Assembly: GCF_023534745.1 (NCBI RefSeq) | Contig: NZ_JAMHJQ010000005.1 | Span: forward strand, 262,920-325,887 | DNA length: 62,968 nucleotides | Reading direction: 5' to 3' | Origin: Streptomyces sp. 35G-GA-8 | Lineage (GTDB): Bacteria; Actinomycetota; Actinomycetes; Streptomycetales; Streptomycetaceae | Part shown: positions 54,001 through 62,968 of the stretch, in pieces | Position numbering within the stretch: position 1 is the stretch's first letter | Layout: the number at the start of each line of letters is the position of its first letter | Position numbers and translations under genes: made by a program | Notes under the pieces: model-generated | Seen by the model: only the letters and a program-made list of their open reading frames with translations | What the model was told of the DNA's origin: nothing | Database searches by the model: none

Positions 54001-57000
54001 CTGGAAGGCGTACGTGGGCAGCTCCACCCGCCGGGCGCCCGTACCGGCGAAGACCTCGGCCCAGTCGGTGGGGACACCGTGCGCGTGCGCCTGGGCGAGC
54101 GCGGTGAGGGCGGTCAGTTCCTCGGGCCTGTCCTTGCGCAGGACGGGTACGACCACGGCGTCGTCCGGCACGCAGGCGCGGACCAGCGCGGAGAGCACAC
54201 CGTCCGGGCCCAGTTCCAGGAAGGTGCCGACGCCCTCGCCGACGAGGGTCCGTACCCCGTCGGCGAAGCGGACCGCCTCGCGGACATGCCGTACCCAGTA
54301 GTCGGCGGAGCACAGTTCACCGGCCGTGGCCGGCTCGCCGGTCAGGTGGGAGACGACCGGGATACGGGGCGCCTCGTAGGCGAGCTTCTCGGCGACCGCC
54401 CGGAATCCGTCCAGCATCGGGTCCATCAGGGGCGAGTGGAACGCGTGGCTCACCGGGAGCCGGGTCGTCCTGCGTCCCCCGGCCGCCAGGATCCCGGCGG
54501 TCGTCAGGACCTGGTCCTCGGCGCCGGAGATCACCACCGCCGCGGGTCCGTTGACGGCGGCGATCGCCACCCCGGCGGAGAGCAGCGGCCGTACCTCGTC
54601 CTCGGCGGCCTCCACGGCGACCATGGCGCCGCCCTCGGGCAGCGCGTCCATCAGCCGGGCGCGGGCCGCGACCAGCCGGCAGGCGTCCTCCAGCGAGAAC
54701 ACCCCGGCCACATGGGCCGCGGCGATCTCACCGATCGAGTGACCGGCCACGAAGTCCGGGGTCACCCCCCAGGACTCCAGCAGCCGGAACAGCGCCACCT
54801 CGATGGCGAACAGCGCGGGCTGGGTGTACGCGGTGCGGTTCAGCGTGTCCGGGTCGTCGCCCCAGATCACCTCGCGCAGCGGGCGGGGCAACTCGCCGTC
54901 CAGATGGGCGAGTACGGAGTCCAGCGCGTCGGCGAAGACCGGGAAGCGCGCGTGGAGCTCGCGGCCCATTCCGGGCCGCTGGCTGCCCTGGCCGGAGAAG
55001 AGGACGGCCGTCGGGCGCCCCACCGCCACTCCCCTGGCGACCTGCGGCGCGGACGCGTCCGCGGCGTCTCCCGGGGCGAGGAGCACGGCCCGGTGTTCGA
55101 AGGCAGACCGGCTCTGGGCCAGCGAGAGACCGAGGTCGAGCGGGGAGAGCCCGGGGCGGTCCGCCACGAAGGAGCGCAGCCGGTCCAGTTGTGCGTCCAG
55201 CGCGGCTTCGCTCTTGGCGGAGACGGGCCAGGGCACGACGGCCGGTGCCACCTCCGGGGCCGGGTCCGGCACGACCGGCTCGGTCGGCGGCGCCTGCTCC
55301 AGGACCACATGCGCGTTGGTGCCGCTGATCCCGAAGGACGACACACCGGCGCGGCGGGCGTGTCCGGTCCGCGGCCACGCCCGCTCCTCGGTCAGCAGCT
55401 CCACGCCGCCCGAGGCCCAGTTGACCCGGGCCGAGGGCTCGCTGACATGCAGCGTCCTGGGCAGCCTGGCGTGCCGGAGCGCCAGCACCGTCTTCAGCAC
55501 ACCCGCGACGCCCGCGGCGGCCTGGGTGTGGCCGAGGTTGGACTTCACGGAGCCCAGCAGCAGGGGCCGCTCGGGGTCGCGGTCACGTCCGTACGTCGCG
55601 AGGAGGGCCCCCGCCTCGATGGGGTCGCCCAGGGTGGTGCCGGTGCCATGGGCCTCGACCGCGTCCACGTCGGCTGGGGTCAGACCGGCACTGGCGAGGG
55701 CCTGGCGGATGACCCGCTGCTGGGAGGGGCCGTTGGGCGCGGTGAGTCCGTTGGACGCGCCGTCCTGGTTGACGGCGGAACCGCGCAGCACGGCCAGGAT
55801 CTCGTGGCCGTTGCGCCGCGCGTCCGACAGCCGCTCGACGACCACCACGCCGACGCCCTCGGACCAGCCGGTGCCGTCGGCCGAGTCGGAGAACGCCTTG
55901 CAGCGCCCGTCCGGGGCCAGCCCGCCCTGGCGGGTGAACCCGGCGAAGCTGGTCGAGGTCGACATGACGGTGACCCCGCCGACCAGCGCCATGGAGCACT
56001 CGCCGGCGCGCAGCGCCTGGGCGGCCCAGTGCAGCGCGACCAGGGAGGAGGAGCAGGCGGTGTCCACGGTGACGGCGGGGCCCTCGAAGCCGAAGGCGTA
56101 GGAGAGCCTGCCGGAGATGACGCTGGCCGCCAGACCCGTGCCCGCGTGCCCTTCCACGTCCTCGTTCGCCCGGAGGATCAGATGGGCGTAGTCCTGGCCG
56201 TTGGTACCGACGAACACCCCGGTCCTGCTGCCGCGCAGCGAGGCCGGATCGGTCCCGGTGCGCTCGAACGCCTCCCAGGCGGTCTCCAGCAGCAGCCGCT
56301 GCTGGGGGTCCATGGCAAGGGCCTCACGCGGTGAGATGTCGAAGAAGCCCGGGTCGAAGTCGGCGGCCTCGTAGAGGAATCCGCCCACGCGCGTCGCGCT
56401 GCGGCCCTGGCCGTCGCCCGCGAGGACATCGAGGTTCCAGCCGCGGTCCGTGGGGAACTCGGCGATGCCGTCCCGGCCTTCGGTGAGCAGCTGCCACAGC
56501 TCCTCGGGCGAGCGCACCCCGCCGGGGAAGCGGCAGGCCATGGAGACGATGACGACCGGGTCGTCGGTGACCCCGGCGGAGGCGGTGCCCGGGGCGTCGG
56601 ATTCGGTCAGCTCGCCGCTCTCCTCGCTGGTCTCCCCCCCGAGCAGTTCGGCGCGGAGATGGCCGGCGAGCGCGTGCGGGTTCGGATAGTCGAAGACCAG
56701 GCTCGCGGGGAGGGCCAGACCGGTCATCTCCGAGAGCCGGTTGCTCAGTTCGACGGCGGTCAGCGAGTCGAAGCCGAGATCGCGGAAGGCCTTGTCGCCC
56801 TTGATCGCGTCGGCTCCGGTGTGGCCGAGCACGGCCGCCGCTTGCGTACGGACAACGGTGAGCAGTGCGGCGGTCCGGTCGGGCCCGCTCGCTCCGCGCA
56901 GCCGCTCACGCAGCCCGGAGGCGGCCGATTCGCTCTCGCGCCGCGCCTCCCGTACGGCCGTCAGCGCCGTGCGCGCCTCGGGCAGATCGGCGAGCAGCGG

Positions 57001-60000
57001 GCTGGGGCGCAGACTCAGCAGGGCGTTCAGCAGCCGCGGCTGCTGGAGGTCGGCGAGGACCACGGTCGGCTCGGGCTCCACCACGACGCGCAGCAGTGCG
57101 GAGACGGCGAGGGCGGGATCGAGCGCGCCGGAGCCGTTCTGATGGGCGGAGGTGAGGGGGTGGGCGGCCATGCCGCCGCCGTCCCACGCGCCCCAGGCGA
57201 TCGAGGTCGCCGGCAGACCGACCGAGCGGCGCCGCTCGGCCAGTGCGTCCAGGACGGTGTTGGCGGCGGCGTAGTTGGCCTGGCCGGGGTTGCCCACGGC
57301 GCCCGCCACCGAGGAGAACAGCGCGAACACCGACAGATCGAGGTCACGGGTCAGTTCGTCGAGCAGCAGCGCCGAGGCGACCTTGGCGCGGAACACCGTC
57401 TCGAACCGTTCGGCCGTCAGCCCTGTCAGCACTCCGTCGTCCAGGACCCCCGCCGTATGCACCACCCCCGTCAGCGGGTTGTCCTCGGGGACGGCGGCGA
57501 GGACCCGTGTGAGCTGGTCCTTGTCGGCGGCGTCGCAGGCGGTGAGGGTGACCCGCGTTCCGAGAGCGGTCAGTTCGGTCCGCAGCTCCTCGGCGCCGGG
57601 CGCCTGCGGGCCACGGCGGCTGAGCAGTACGAGATGCGGGACGCCCTCGCCCGCCAGCCGGCGTGCCACATGGGCGCCGAGCGCGCCCGTACCGCCGGTG
57701 ATGAGCACGGTGCCGGACGGCTGCCACCGCTCCTCGGCGGCGCCGGGGCGCTCCGTGCTGGGCGCGGGCGTCATCCTGCGGCCGAACACGCCCGAGGCGC
57801 GGACCGCCACCTGGTCCTCGCCGTCCCGGCCGGTCAGGACGGCGAGGAACCGCCGTACGGACCGCTCGTCCAGTTCGTCGGGCAGATCGGCCAGCCCGCC
57901 CCACTGGCGGGGGTGTTCGAGCGCCGCGACCCTGCCGAGGCCCCAGACGGCGGCCTGCGCCGGACTGGCGGGCGGCTCGGAGGGGAGGGGTGAGACGGCG
58001 CCGCGTGTGACGGCCCAGAGGGGGGCCGCGATGCCCGCGTCGCCGAGCGCGCGGACGAGCCCGGCGGTGGCGATCAGCCCCGCGGGCACACCGGCGGGAC
58101 CGGCCGACTCGTCCAGGGCGAGCAGCGACACCACACCGGTGATCTCCGCCGGGGCGTCCGAGACGGCCTGGGTCAGCCGGGCGACCAGGCCGGTTCCGTC
58201 GGTCGTGCCGGCGCCGACCCGTGCCGTGCCGGTGTCGACCCGTGCCGTGCCGGTGTCGACCCGTACGGCGGCCGGGCCGAGCCCGTCGATCAGCGAGGTC
58301 ACCCACGCGTCGGCGATCCCGGGCGCGGGCGCCAGTACCAGCCAGGTCCCGGACAGCGTCGCCGGCGTCGTCGCGGAACCGCTGACGGTCAGCGGCTTCC
58401 AGCTCTGCCGGTAGCGCCACGCGTCCACGGCGGAACGGGTCTTGCGCCGGGTACGCCACGACGACAGCGCGGGCAGTACGGCCCCGAGCGAGTCACCGTC
58501 GACGTCCAGTCCCGCCGCGAGGGATGCCAGGTCAGCCCGCTCGACGGCGGCCCAGAACTCCGCGTCGACCGGGTCCGTACCGGCCGTGGGCGTGGCGGCG
58601 ACCACCTCGGGCCAGAACCGTTCGCGCTGGAAGGCGTACGTCGGCAGATCGACCCGCCGGGCGCCGGTGCCCGCGAAGACGCCGGTCCAGTCGACAGCGG
58701 CACCCGCCACATGCAGCCGGGCCAGCGCGGTGACGAGCGCGGTTTCCTCGTCGCGGTCCCCCCGCAGCGCCGGGACGACCACGGCGGTGGCGGGCACGGA
58801 CTCGCGTGCCAGGGCGGAGAGCACCCCGTCCGGGCCCAGTTCCAGGAACGTACCGACGCCCCGGTCGGCGAGCGCGCGCACCCCGTCGGCGAAGCGCACG
58901 GCCTCGCGGACATGGCGTACCCAGTACTCGGCCGAGCACAGCTCGCCGGCCGACGCCGGAGCGCCCGTCAGGTTGGACACGACGGGAAGCGTCGGTTCGG
59001 CGTAGGCCAGGCCCTCCGCGACGGTACGGAACTCGTCCAGCATCGGGTCCATCAGCGGCGAGTGGAACGCGTGCGAGACGCGCAGCCTGTTCGTCCTGCG
59101 GCCCTGGGCCGCCAGTCGGTCCGCGATCTCCAGGACGGTGCCCTCAGCGCCGGAAATCACCACGGACGAGGGGCCGTTGACGGCGGCGACGGACACCTCG
59201 CCCGACAGCAGGGGCAGGACCTCGTCCTCGGTGGCCCGGACGGCGACCATCGCACCGCCCGGGGGCAGGGCGGCCATCAGCCGCGCACGGGCCACCACCA
59301 GCCGGGCCGCGTCCTCCAGCGAGAACACCCCCGCCACATGCGCCGCCGCGAGCTCACCGATCGAATGACCGGCGACGAAGTCCGGCCGCACACCCCACGA
59401 CTCCACCAGCCGGAACAGCGCCACCTCGACCGCGAACAACGCGGGCTGCGTGAAACCCGTGTCATTCAGCGGCCCGGCGTCCTCGCCCCACATCACCTCA
59501 CGCAGCGAGCACCCCAACTCGGCGTCCAGCGCGGCCAGTACGGAGTCCAGCGCCTCGGCGAAGACGGGGAACCGGCCGTACAACGCGCGCCCCGTCCCCA
59601 GCCGCTGCGACCCCTGACCGGAGAACAGCACCGCCGACGGCCGCTCGGTCGCGAGACCACGGGCGGCCTCCGCGACACCCTCGTCGGTCGCCAGCAGCAC
59701 CGCGCGGTGCTCGAAGAGCGCGCGGCCCGTCGCCAGCGAGTGGCCGACATCCACGGCGGAGCGCTCGGGGTGCTCCCGCGCGAAGGCCCTGAGCCGGTCG
59801 ATCTGCCCGTCCAGCGCCGCCTCGCTCTTGGCCGAGACGAGCCACGGCACGGCGCGCGGGGCGGCCCCGGGCGTGAGCGGCGCGCCGTCGGCGGTGTCGT
59901 CCGCCGGGTCCGCCTGCTCCAGGACCACATGCGCGTTCGTACCGCTGATCCCGAAGGACGAGACGCCCGCCCGGCGTACGTGTCCGGTCTCCGGCCACGC

Positions 60001-62968
60001 GGTGGTGTCGGCGAGCAGTTCCACGGCCCCCGCCGACCAGTCGACATGGCTTGACGGTTCGGTCAGGTGCAGTGTCCTCGGGAGCGTCCCGTGCCGCAGC
60101 GCCATCACCATCTTCACCAGACCGGCGGCGCCCGCCGCGGCCTGGGTGTGGCCGATGTTGGACTTCACGGAGCCCAGCAGCAGCGGCAGGTCCTGATCGC
60201 GGTCCTGGCCGTAGGTGGCCAGCAGCGCCTGGGCCTCGATCGGGTCACCGAGCGGGGTGCCGGTGCCATGCGCCTCCACCGCGTCCACCTCGGCCGGGGA
60301 GAGCCCGGCGTTGGCGAGCGCCTGCCGGATCACGCGCTGCTGCGCGGGCCCGTTGGGGGCTGTCAGACCGTTCGAGGCACCGTCCTGGTTGACGGCGCTG
60401 CCGCGGACGACGGCGAGGACCTGGTGGCCGCCCCGCCGCGCGTCCGACAGCCGCTCCAGGACCAGCACGGCCGCGCCCTCGGACCAGCCGGTGCCGTCGG
60501 CGGAGTCGGAGAACGCCTTGCACCGGCCGTCACCGGCCAGTCCGCCCATCCGGGAGAAGCCGGCGAAGTTGGCGGAGGTGGTCATCACCGTCACGCCGCC
60601 CGCGAGAGCGAGGGAGCACTCACCGCCGCGCAGCGCCTGGGCGGCGAGGTGCAGGGAGACCAGGGACGACGAGCAGGCCGTGTCGACCGACATCGCCGGG
60701 CCCTCCAGGCCCAGCGCGTAGGCCAGTCGGCCGGAGACGACGCTGACCGCGAGGCCGGTGGTGGCATGGCCCGCCATGTCGTCCTTGGAGCGCATGACGA
60801 GACCGGCGTAGTCCTGGCCGCTGACGCCGACGAAGACGCCGGTGCGGCTGCCGCGCAGGGTGGCCGGGTCGATGCCCGCGCGTTCCGCCGCCTCCCAGGA
60901 GACTTCGAGCAGGACGCGCTGCTGCGGGTCCATGGCAAGGGCCTCACGCGGCGAGATGCCGAAGAATCCGGCGTCGAAGTCGGCGACGTCCCGCAGGAAT
61001 CCGCCCTGGCCCTCGACGGCGCCGATGGACGCGTCGGCCTCCCAGCCGCGGTCGTCGGGGAAGCCGGAGATGGCGTCGCCGCCGGAGAGCACCAGCTCCC
61101 AGAGTCCTTCGGGGGACTCCACACCGCCGGGGAAGCGGCAGCTCATACCGACGATCGCGATCGGGTCGTCGGTGGTGTCGGCGCTGTCGCGCGATTCGCG
61201 CGCGGTGACGGCCGCGACATCGTCCTCGCCGACCAGCTCGTCGAGGAGATACGCGGCGAGCCTGGCCGGTGTCGGGTAGTCGAAGATCAGGGTGGCGGGC
61301 AGCGTCAGTCCGGTGGCGGACGCGAGCCGGTTGCGCAGTTCGACGGCGGTCAGCGAGTCGAAGCCGAGCTGCCTGAACTCCCTTTCCACGGCGATCGCCT
61401 CGGGCGAGGAGTGCGCCAGCACCACCGCGGCCTCGGCGCGTACGAGGTCGGTCAGCAGCCGGGGCCGCTCGTTCTCGCGCAGCGCGGCCAGCCGCTCGAC
61501 GAGTCCGGCGCGGGAGACTCCCGCGCCGCCGCTCTTCGCGGCGCGGCGGCCGGTCCGTACGAGTCCGCGCAGGAGGGCCGGGACACCGGCCGCGGCCGGG
61601 ACGGCCCCACCGCCGATGGAGAGCGGGACGATCAGCGCCTCGTCGCTCGCGGTGGCGGCGTCGAAGAGCGCCAGGCCCTGCGCCACCGAGAGCAGCGGCA
61701 TTCCGGAGGCGCCGCTCACCCGGCGTACGTCATGGTCCTCCAGCGTGCTGGTCATGCCCACGCCCTGTTCCCAGGCGCCCCAGGCCAGCGAGAGCGCGGG
61801 CAGCCCCTGGGCGCGGCGGTACGCGGCCAGGGCGTCGAGGAAGGTGTTGCCTCCCGCGTAGTTGGCCTGTCCGGGGCTGCCCATGACTCCGGCCGTGGAC
61901 GAATACACCACGAACGCGGCCAGATCGAGATCCTGGGTCAGCTCATGCAGATTCCACGCCGCGTCGACCTTGGGACGCAGCACAGCGGCGAGCCGTTCGG
62001 GGGTGAGGGAGCCGATGACGCCGTCGTCGAGCACGCCCGCCGTGTGCACCACGGCCGTCAGCGGGTGATCGGACGGTAGGGACGCCAGCAGTTCGGCGAG
62101 CGCTTCCCGGTCCGCCACGTCGCAGGCGGCGACCGACACCTCCGCGCCCAGGGTCCGCAGCTCCGCGGCCAGTTCGGCGGCTCCGGGGGCGGCCACGCCG
62201 CGCCGGCTGGTGAGCACGAGGTGCCGTACGCCGTGTTCGGCCACCAGGTGGCGGGCCAGCACGCCGCCCAGACCGCCCGTGCCACCGGTGATCAGGACCG
62301 TGCCCTCGGGGTTCCATACGGGCGGCATGGTGAGCACGATCTTGCCGACATGCCTGGCCATGCTCATGAAGCGGAACGCGTCGCGCGCCCGCCGTACGTC
62401 CCACGACCGCACCGGCAGCGGCTCCAGTACGCCGCGCTCGAACAGCTCGCCCAGCTCGACCAGCATCCGCTGGATGCCCTCGGGGCCGACCCAGCCGAGG
62501 TCGAATGCCTGGTAGTCCAGACCCTCGGGCAGCTCGGCGGCATCCCGGATGTCGGTCTTGCCCATCTCCAGGAACCGGCCGCCGGAACCGACCAGCCGCA
62601 GCGACGCGTCCACGAACTCGCCGGCCAGCGAGTTCAGTACGACGTCGACGCCTTCTCCGCCCGTGACCCCGGCGAACGCCGCCTCGAAATCAGTCGTACG
62701 GGACGACGCGATGTGATCGTCCGCCACCCCCAGCGACCGCAGCACCTCCCACTTGCCCTCACTCGCCGTCGCGAACACCTCGGCCCCCAGATGACGCGCC
62801 ACCTGGATCGCCGCCATACCCACACCACCCGCACCCGCGTGGATCAGCACCTTCTCACCACGCCGCACACCACCCAGCTCCACCAACGCGTAGTAGGCGG
62901 TGAGGAAGACGAGCGGCATCGACGCCGCCGTCTCCCACGACCAGCCGTCGGGCAGCCGGGTGAGCAGC
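51055..62968 (-). CDS. nysJ: Type I modular polyketide synthase, NysJ/AmphJ type (5' end outside window)
   Basis: Second-last protein of the assembly line. The frame is open to the right edge, so the N-terminus is missing. From right to left: ER (62968 to ~62320, with [11 protein letters not shown]), KR (Rossmann start ~62300, LDD) and ACP (~61350) of a first module matching nystatin module 15. The second module (KS ~61160, AT HAFH ~59075, KR ~57700, ACP Ser ~56773) has no DH. The third (KS ~56555, AT HAFH ~54450, degenerate DH ~53930-53340, KR ~52370, ACP Ser ~51445) ends in a docking region. The missing start should include KS, AT and DH. This DH-ER-KR / KR / DH*-KR order is that of NysJ, and the following gene is the TE-bearing terminal PKS. 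The third KS begins with [10 protein letters not shown], where VGM is usual. Confidence 0.94.
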   Translation of the reverse strand, partial: LLTRLPDGWSWETAASMPLVFLTAYYALVELGGVRRGEKVLIHAGAGGVGMAAIQVARHLGAEVFATASEGKWEVLRSLGVADDHIASSRTTDFEAAFAGVTGGEGVDVVLNSLAGEFVDASLRLVGSGGRFLEMGKTDIRDAAELPEGLDYQAFDLGWVGPEGIQRMLVELGELFERGVLEPLPVRSWDVRRARDAFRFMSMARHVGKIVLTMPPVWNPEGTVLITGGTGGLGGVLARHLVAEHGVRHLVLTSRRGVAAPGAAELAAELRTLGAEVSVAACDVADREALAELLASLPSDHPLTAVVHTAGVLDDGVIGSLTPERLAAVLRPKVDAAWNLHELTQDLDLAAFVVYSSTAGVMGSPGQANYAGGNTFLDALAAYRRAQGLPALSLAWGAWEQGVGMTSTLEDHDVRRVSGASGMPLLSVAQGLALFDAATASDEALIVPLSIGGGAVPAAAGVPALLRGLVRTGRRAAKSGGAGVSRAGLVERLAALRENERPRLLTDLVRAEAAVVLAHSSPEAIAVEREFRQLGFDSLTAVELRNRLASATGLTLPATLIFDYPTPARLAAYLLDELVGEDDVAAVTARESRDSADTTDDPIAIVGMSCRFPGGVESPEGLWELVLSGGDAISGFPDDRGWEADASIGAVEGQGGFLRDVADFDAGFFGISPREALAMDPQQRVLLEVSWEAAERAGIDPATLRGSRTGVFVGVSGQDYAGLVMRSKDDMAGHATTGLAVSVVSGRLAYALGLEGPAMSVDTACSSSLVSLHLAAQALRGGECSLALAGGVTVMTTSANFAGFSRMGGLAGDGRCKAFSDSADGTGWSEGAAVLVLERLSDARRGGHQVLAVVRGSAVNQDGASNGLTAPNGPAQQRVIRQALANAGLSPAEVDAVEAHGTGTPLGDPIEAQALLATYGQDRDQDLPLLLGSVKSNIGHTQAAAGAAGLVKMVMALRHGTLPRTLHLTEPSSHVDWSAGAVELLADTTAWPETGHVRRAGVSSFGISGTNAHVVLEQADPADDTADGAPLTPGAAPRAVPWLVSAKSEAALDGQIDRLRAFAREHPERSAVDVGHSLATGRALFEHRAVLLATDEGVAEAARGLATERPSAVLFSGQGSQRLGTGRALYGRFPVFAEALDSVLAALDAELGCSLREVMWGEDAGPLNDTGFTQPALFAVEVALFRLVESWGVRPDFVAGHSIGELAAAHVAGVFSLEDAARLVVARARLMAALPPGGAMVAVRATEDEVLPLLSGEVSVAAVNGPSSVVISGAEGTVLEIADRLAAQGRRTNRLRVSHAFHSPLMDPMLDEFRTVAEGLAYAEPTLPVVSNLTGAPASAGELCSAEYWVRHVREAVRFADGVRALADRGVGTFLELGPDGVLSALARESVPATAVVVPALRGDRDEETALVTALARLHVAGAAVDWTGVFAGTGARRVDLPTYAFQRERFWPEVVAATPTAGTDPVDAEFWAAVERADLASLAAGLDVDGDSLGAVLPALSSWRTRRKTRSAVDAWRYRQSWKPLTVSGSATTPATLSGTWLVLAPAPGIADAWVTSLIDGLGPAAVRVDTGTARVDTGTARVGAGTTDGTGLVARLTQAVSDAPAEITGVVSLLALDESAGPAGVPAGLIATAGLVRALGDAGIAAPLWAVTRGAVSPLPSEPPASPAQAAVWGLGRVAALEHPRQWGGLADLPDELDERSVRRFLAVLTGRDGEDQVAVRASGVFGRRMTPAPSTERPGAAEERWQPSGTVLITGGTGALGAHVARRLAGEGVPHLVLLSRRGPQAPGAEELRTELTALGTRVTLTACDAADKDQLTRVLAAVPEDNPLTGVVHTAGVLDDGVLTGLTAERFETVFRAKVASALLLDELTRDLDLSVFALFSSVAGAVGNPGQANYAAANTVLDALAERRRSVGLPATSIAWGAWDGGGMAAHPLTSAHQNGSGALDPALAVSALLRVVVEPEPTVVLADLQQPRLLNALLSLRPSPLLADLPEARTALTAVREARRESESAASGLRERLRGASGPDRTAALLTVVRTQAAAVLGHTGADAIKGDKAFRDLGFDSLTAVELSNRLSEMTGLALPASLVFDYPNPHALAGHLRAELLGGETSEESGELTESDAPGTASAGVTDDPVVIVSMACRFPGGVRSPEELWQLLTEGRDGIAEFPTDRGWNLDVLAGDGQGRSATRVGGFLYEAADFDPGFFDISPREALAMDPQQRLLLETAWEAFERTGTDPASLRGSRTGVFVGTNGQDYAHLILRANEDVEGHAGTGLAASVISGRLSYAFGFEGPAVTVDTACSSSLVALHWAAQALRAGECSMALVGGVTVMSTSTSFAGFTRQGGLAPDGRCKAFSDSADGTGWSEGVGVVVVERLSDARRNGHEILAVLRGSAVNQDGASNGLTAPNGPSQQRVIRQALASAGLTPADVDAVEAHGTGTTLGDPIEAGALLATYGRDRDPERPLLLGSVKSNLGHTQAAAGVAGVLKTVLALRHARLPRTLHVSEPSARVNWASGGVELLTEERAWPRTGHARRAGVSSFGISGTNAHVVLEQAPPTEPVVPDPAPEVAPAVVPWPVSAKSEAALDAQLDRLRSFVADRPGLSPLDLGLSLAQSRSAFEHRAVLLAPGDAADASAPQVARGVAVGRPTAVLFSGQGSQRPGMGRELHARFPVFADALDSVLAHLDGELPRPLREVIWGDDPDTLNRTAYTQPALFAIEVALFRLLESWGVTPDFVAGHSIGEIAAAHVAGVFSLEDACRLVAARARLMDALPEGGAMVAVEAAEDEVRPLLSAGVAIAAVNGPAAVVISGAEDQVLTTAGILAAGGRRTTRLPVSHAFHSPLMDPMLDGFRAVAEKLAYEAPRIPVVSHLTGEPATAGELCSADYWVRHVREAVRFADGVRTLVGEGVGTFLELGPDGVLSALVRACVPDDAVVVPVLRKDRPEELTALTALAQAHAHGVPTDWAEVFAGTGARRVELPTYAFQRERYWPSVSPAAPGDPAGLGLMAAGHPLLGAAMTVAGSDDVVLTGRLSLPEQPWLAAHRVSDGPVPLPAAAFAELAVRAGDEVGCERVEELTVESGLFVPERGAVRIQVRVGVADEAGRRPLDVHARPEAGADLPWTRHATGVLAAAEGTATPDGEFDTSVWPPADVRALDLGQDGTGPRTAWRRDGVVFAEIALDEETGGDGAFTIHPTLLDAAVRAAALLDTDTDTDTDSTTAAGDVEAFAWHGLTLHASAATALRVQLTATGRDTVALAAVDVAGAPVISVRSLALRPADGADRVPAPVAAGATAEPDPLFGIVWEAASAPAAAASPAGLRWAVVGADPAGLAATLDAAAPAGGVPAVRAASLAALLDGDELLPDVVLASVGGDPSGTGDIPGAARTTTAAALDLLHTWSADRRSAASRLVFVTRRAVAVGTEDVRDLAAAPVWGLVRTAQSEEPGSFLLLDIDGGDDPIDGGADLEGPDALGRALAALPGLLDAGETQAALRDGAVRVARLARLPESGVTPPQDGVRSWDRDGTVLITGGTGGLGSALARHLVTAGGFKHLLLAGRRGPGAPGAGELRAELTAHGAEVTVAACDVADRAALDALLAAVPAAHPLTAVVHTAGVLADATIGSLTPALVERTARPKADAAWKLHEATRELAPELAGFVLYSSVAGVTGGPGQGNYAAANTFLDALAAHRIALGLPAVSLAWGPWTSDTGMTGTLSDTDLRRMARSDLAPLSVARGLALFDAASARDEALVVAAGIAVGTGPETAPAAAGVPALLRGLPRAKRRAAATRTRATGPTLRLEGLDAREREAALVELVRTETAAVLGHTTPDAVPADRDFSRLGFDSLMAVELRTRLTAATDVRLSTTLVFDHPTPLAVARHLMPALFGSDTSGTDASPLAVLDQLEAALADGELDEVTRSGVAGRLHRLLARWDGAAQETGGAAVVTERIEAASTDEILAFIDNELGRSTDS
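53311..53334 (-). repeat. Four perfect copies of GGTGTC in the degenerate DH of the nysJ-type gene
   Basis: The hexanucleotide codes for a run of alternating Asp and Thr inside the decayed DH domain. Such a run is prone to slippage but stays in frame. A functional DH would be unlikely to tolerate it, which supports loss of function. Confidence 0.9.
58216..58265 (-). repeat. 21-bp tandem repeat (two copies and a part) in the nysJ-type KR structural region
   Basis: The unit (58216-58236, repeated at 58237-58257, partial to 58265) codes for a seven-residue D-T-G-T-A-R-V repeat in the DH-less module, upstream of the catalytic KR. It is in frame. Confidence 0.85.
62223..62968 (-). repeat. ER/KR-junction repeat, copy 2 (nysJ-type gene), matches 14646-15391
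   Basis: Second copy of the repeat described at 14646-15391. It runs off the right edge while still identical, so its full extent is unknown. Confidence 0.9.

Noticed and set aside
52771-56334. Plus-strand open frame of 1187 codons opposite the nysJ-type gene
   Set aside because: Antisense shadow with no recognisable domain; the minus-strand PKS frame is continuous.

Overview
The window is a high-GC actinomycete (Streptomyces-like) segment that is almost entirely one biosynthetic gene cluster. It carries the central part of a nystatin/amphotericin-type glycosylated polyene macrolide cluster. The assignment rests on domain order, key motifs and gene order, which match nysJ-K-L / M-N-DII-DI / A-B-C. 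No database search was run. The symbols used are those of the nearest characterised family, and module numbers follow nystatin.

Layout. (1) Positions 1-39,218, minus strand, transcribed right to left: a loading protein (nysA type, KS-AT-DH-ACP with the KS cysteine changed to serine), a bimodular protein (nysB type, two methylmalonyl modules with A-type KRs), and a giant protein (nysC type) that runs off the left edge after four complete modules and most of a fifth. (2) Positions 39,219-39,466: a divergent promoter region with three TAGGGAWW-type elements resembling half-sites of PAS-LuxR regulators. (3) Positions 39,467-43,451, plus strand: mycosaminyltransferase, sugar aminotransferase, P450 and a small 3Fe-4S ferredoxin, ending in a perfect 21-bp hairpin. 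(4) Positions 43,549-44,733, minus strand: a second P450 (NysL/AmphL/PimD type). (5) Positions 44,814-62,968, minus strand: the terminal PKS with thioesterase (nysK type) and its upstream partner (nysJ type), which continues past the right edge.

How the genes work together (inference from the family). The loading protein makes an acetyl starter from malonyl-CoA. The nysB-type protein adds two propionate units that set the methyl-branched end. The nysC-type protein adds acetate units, mostly processed to double bonds. Proteins outside the window continue the chain, and the nysJ- and nysK-type proteins add the last units before the thioesterase cyclises it. The two P450s, with the ferredoxin as electron donor, then oxidise the ring. 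The aminotransferase finishes GDP-mycosamine and the glycosyltransferase attaches it.

Main departures from the nystatin/amphotericin plan: the enoylreductase in the nysC-type protein sits in module 4 instead of module 5, which predicts a different polyene pattern. That ER is nearly identical in DNA to the ER of the nysJ-type protein. The AT of the same module has GAFH instead of HAFH. The NysL-type P450 lacks the I-helix Thr/Ser. The two last DH domains carry inactivating-looking changes. No RNA genes, insertion sequences or CRISPR arrays were seen. No gene-free stretch exceeds 300 bases.
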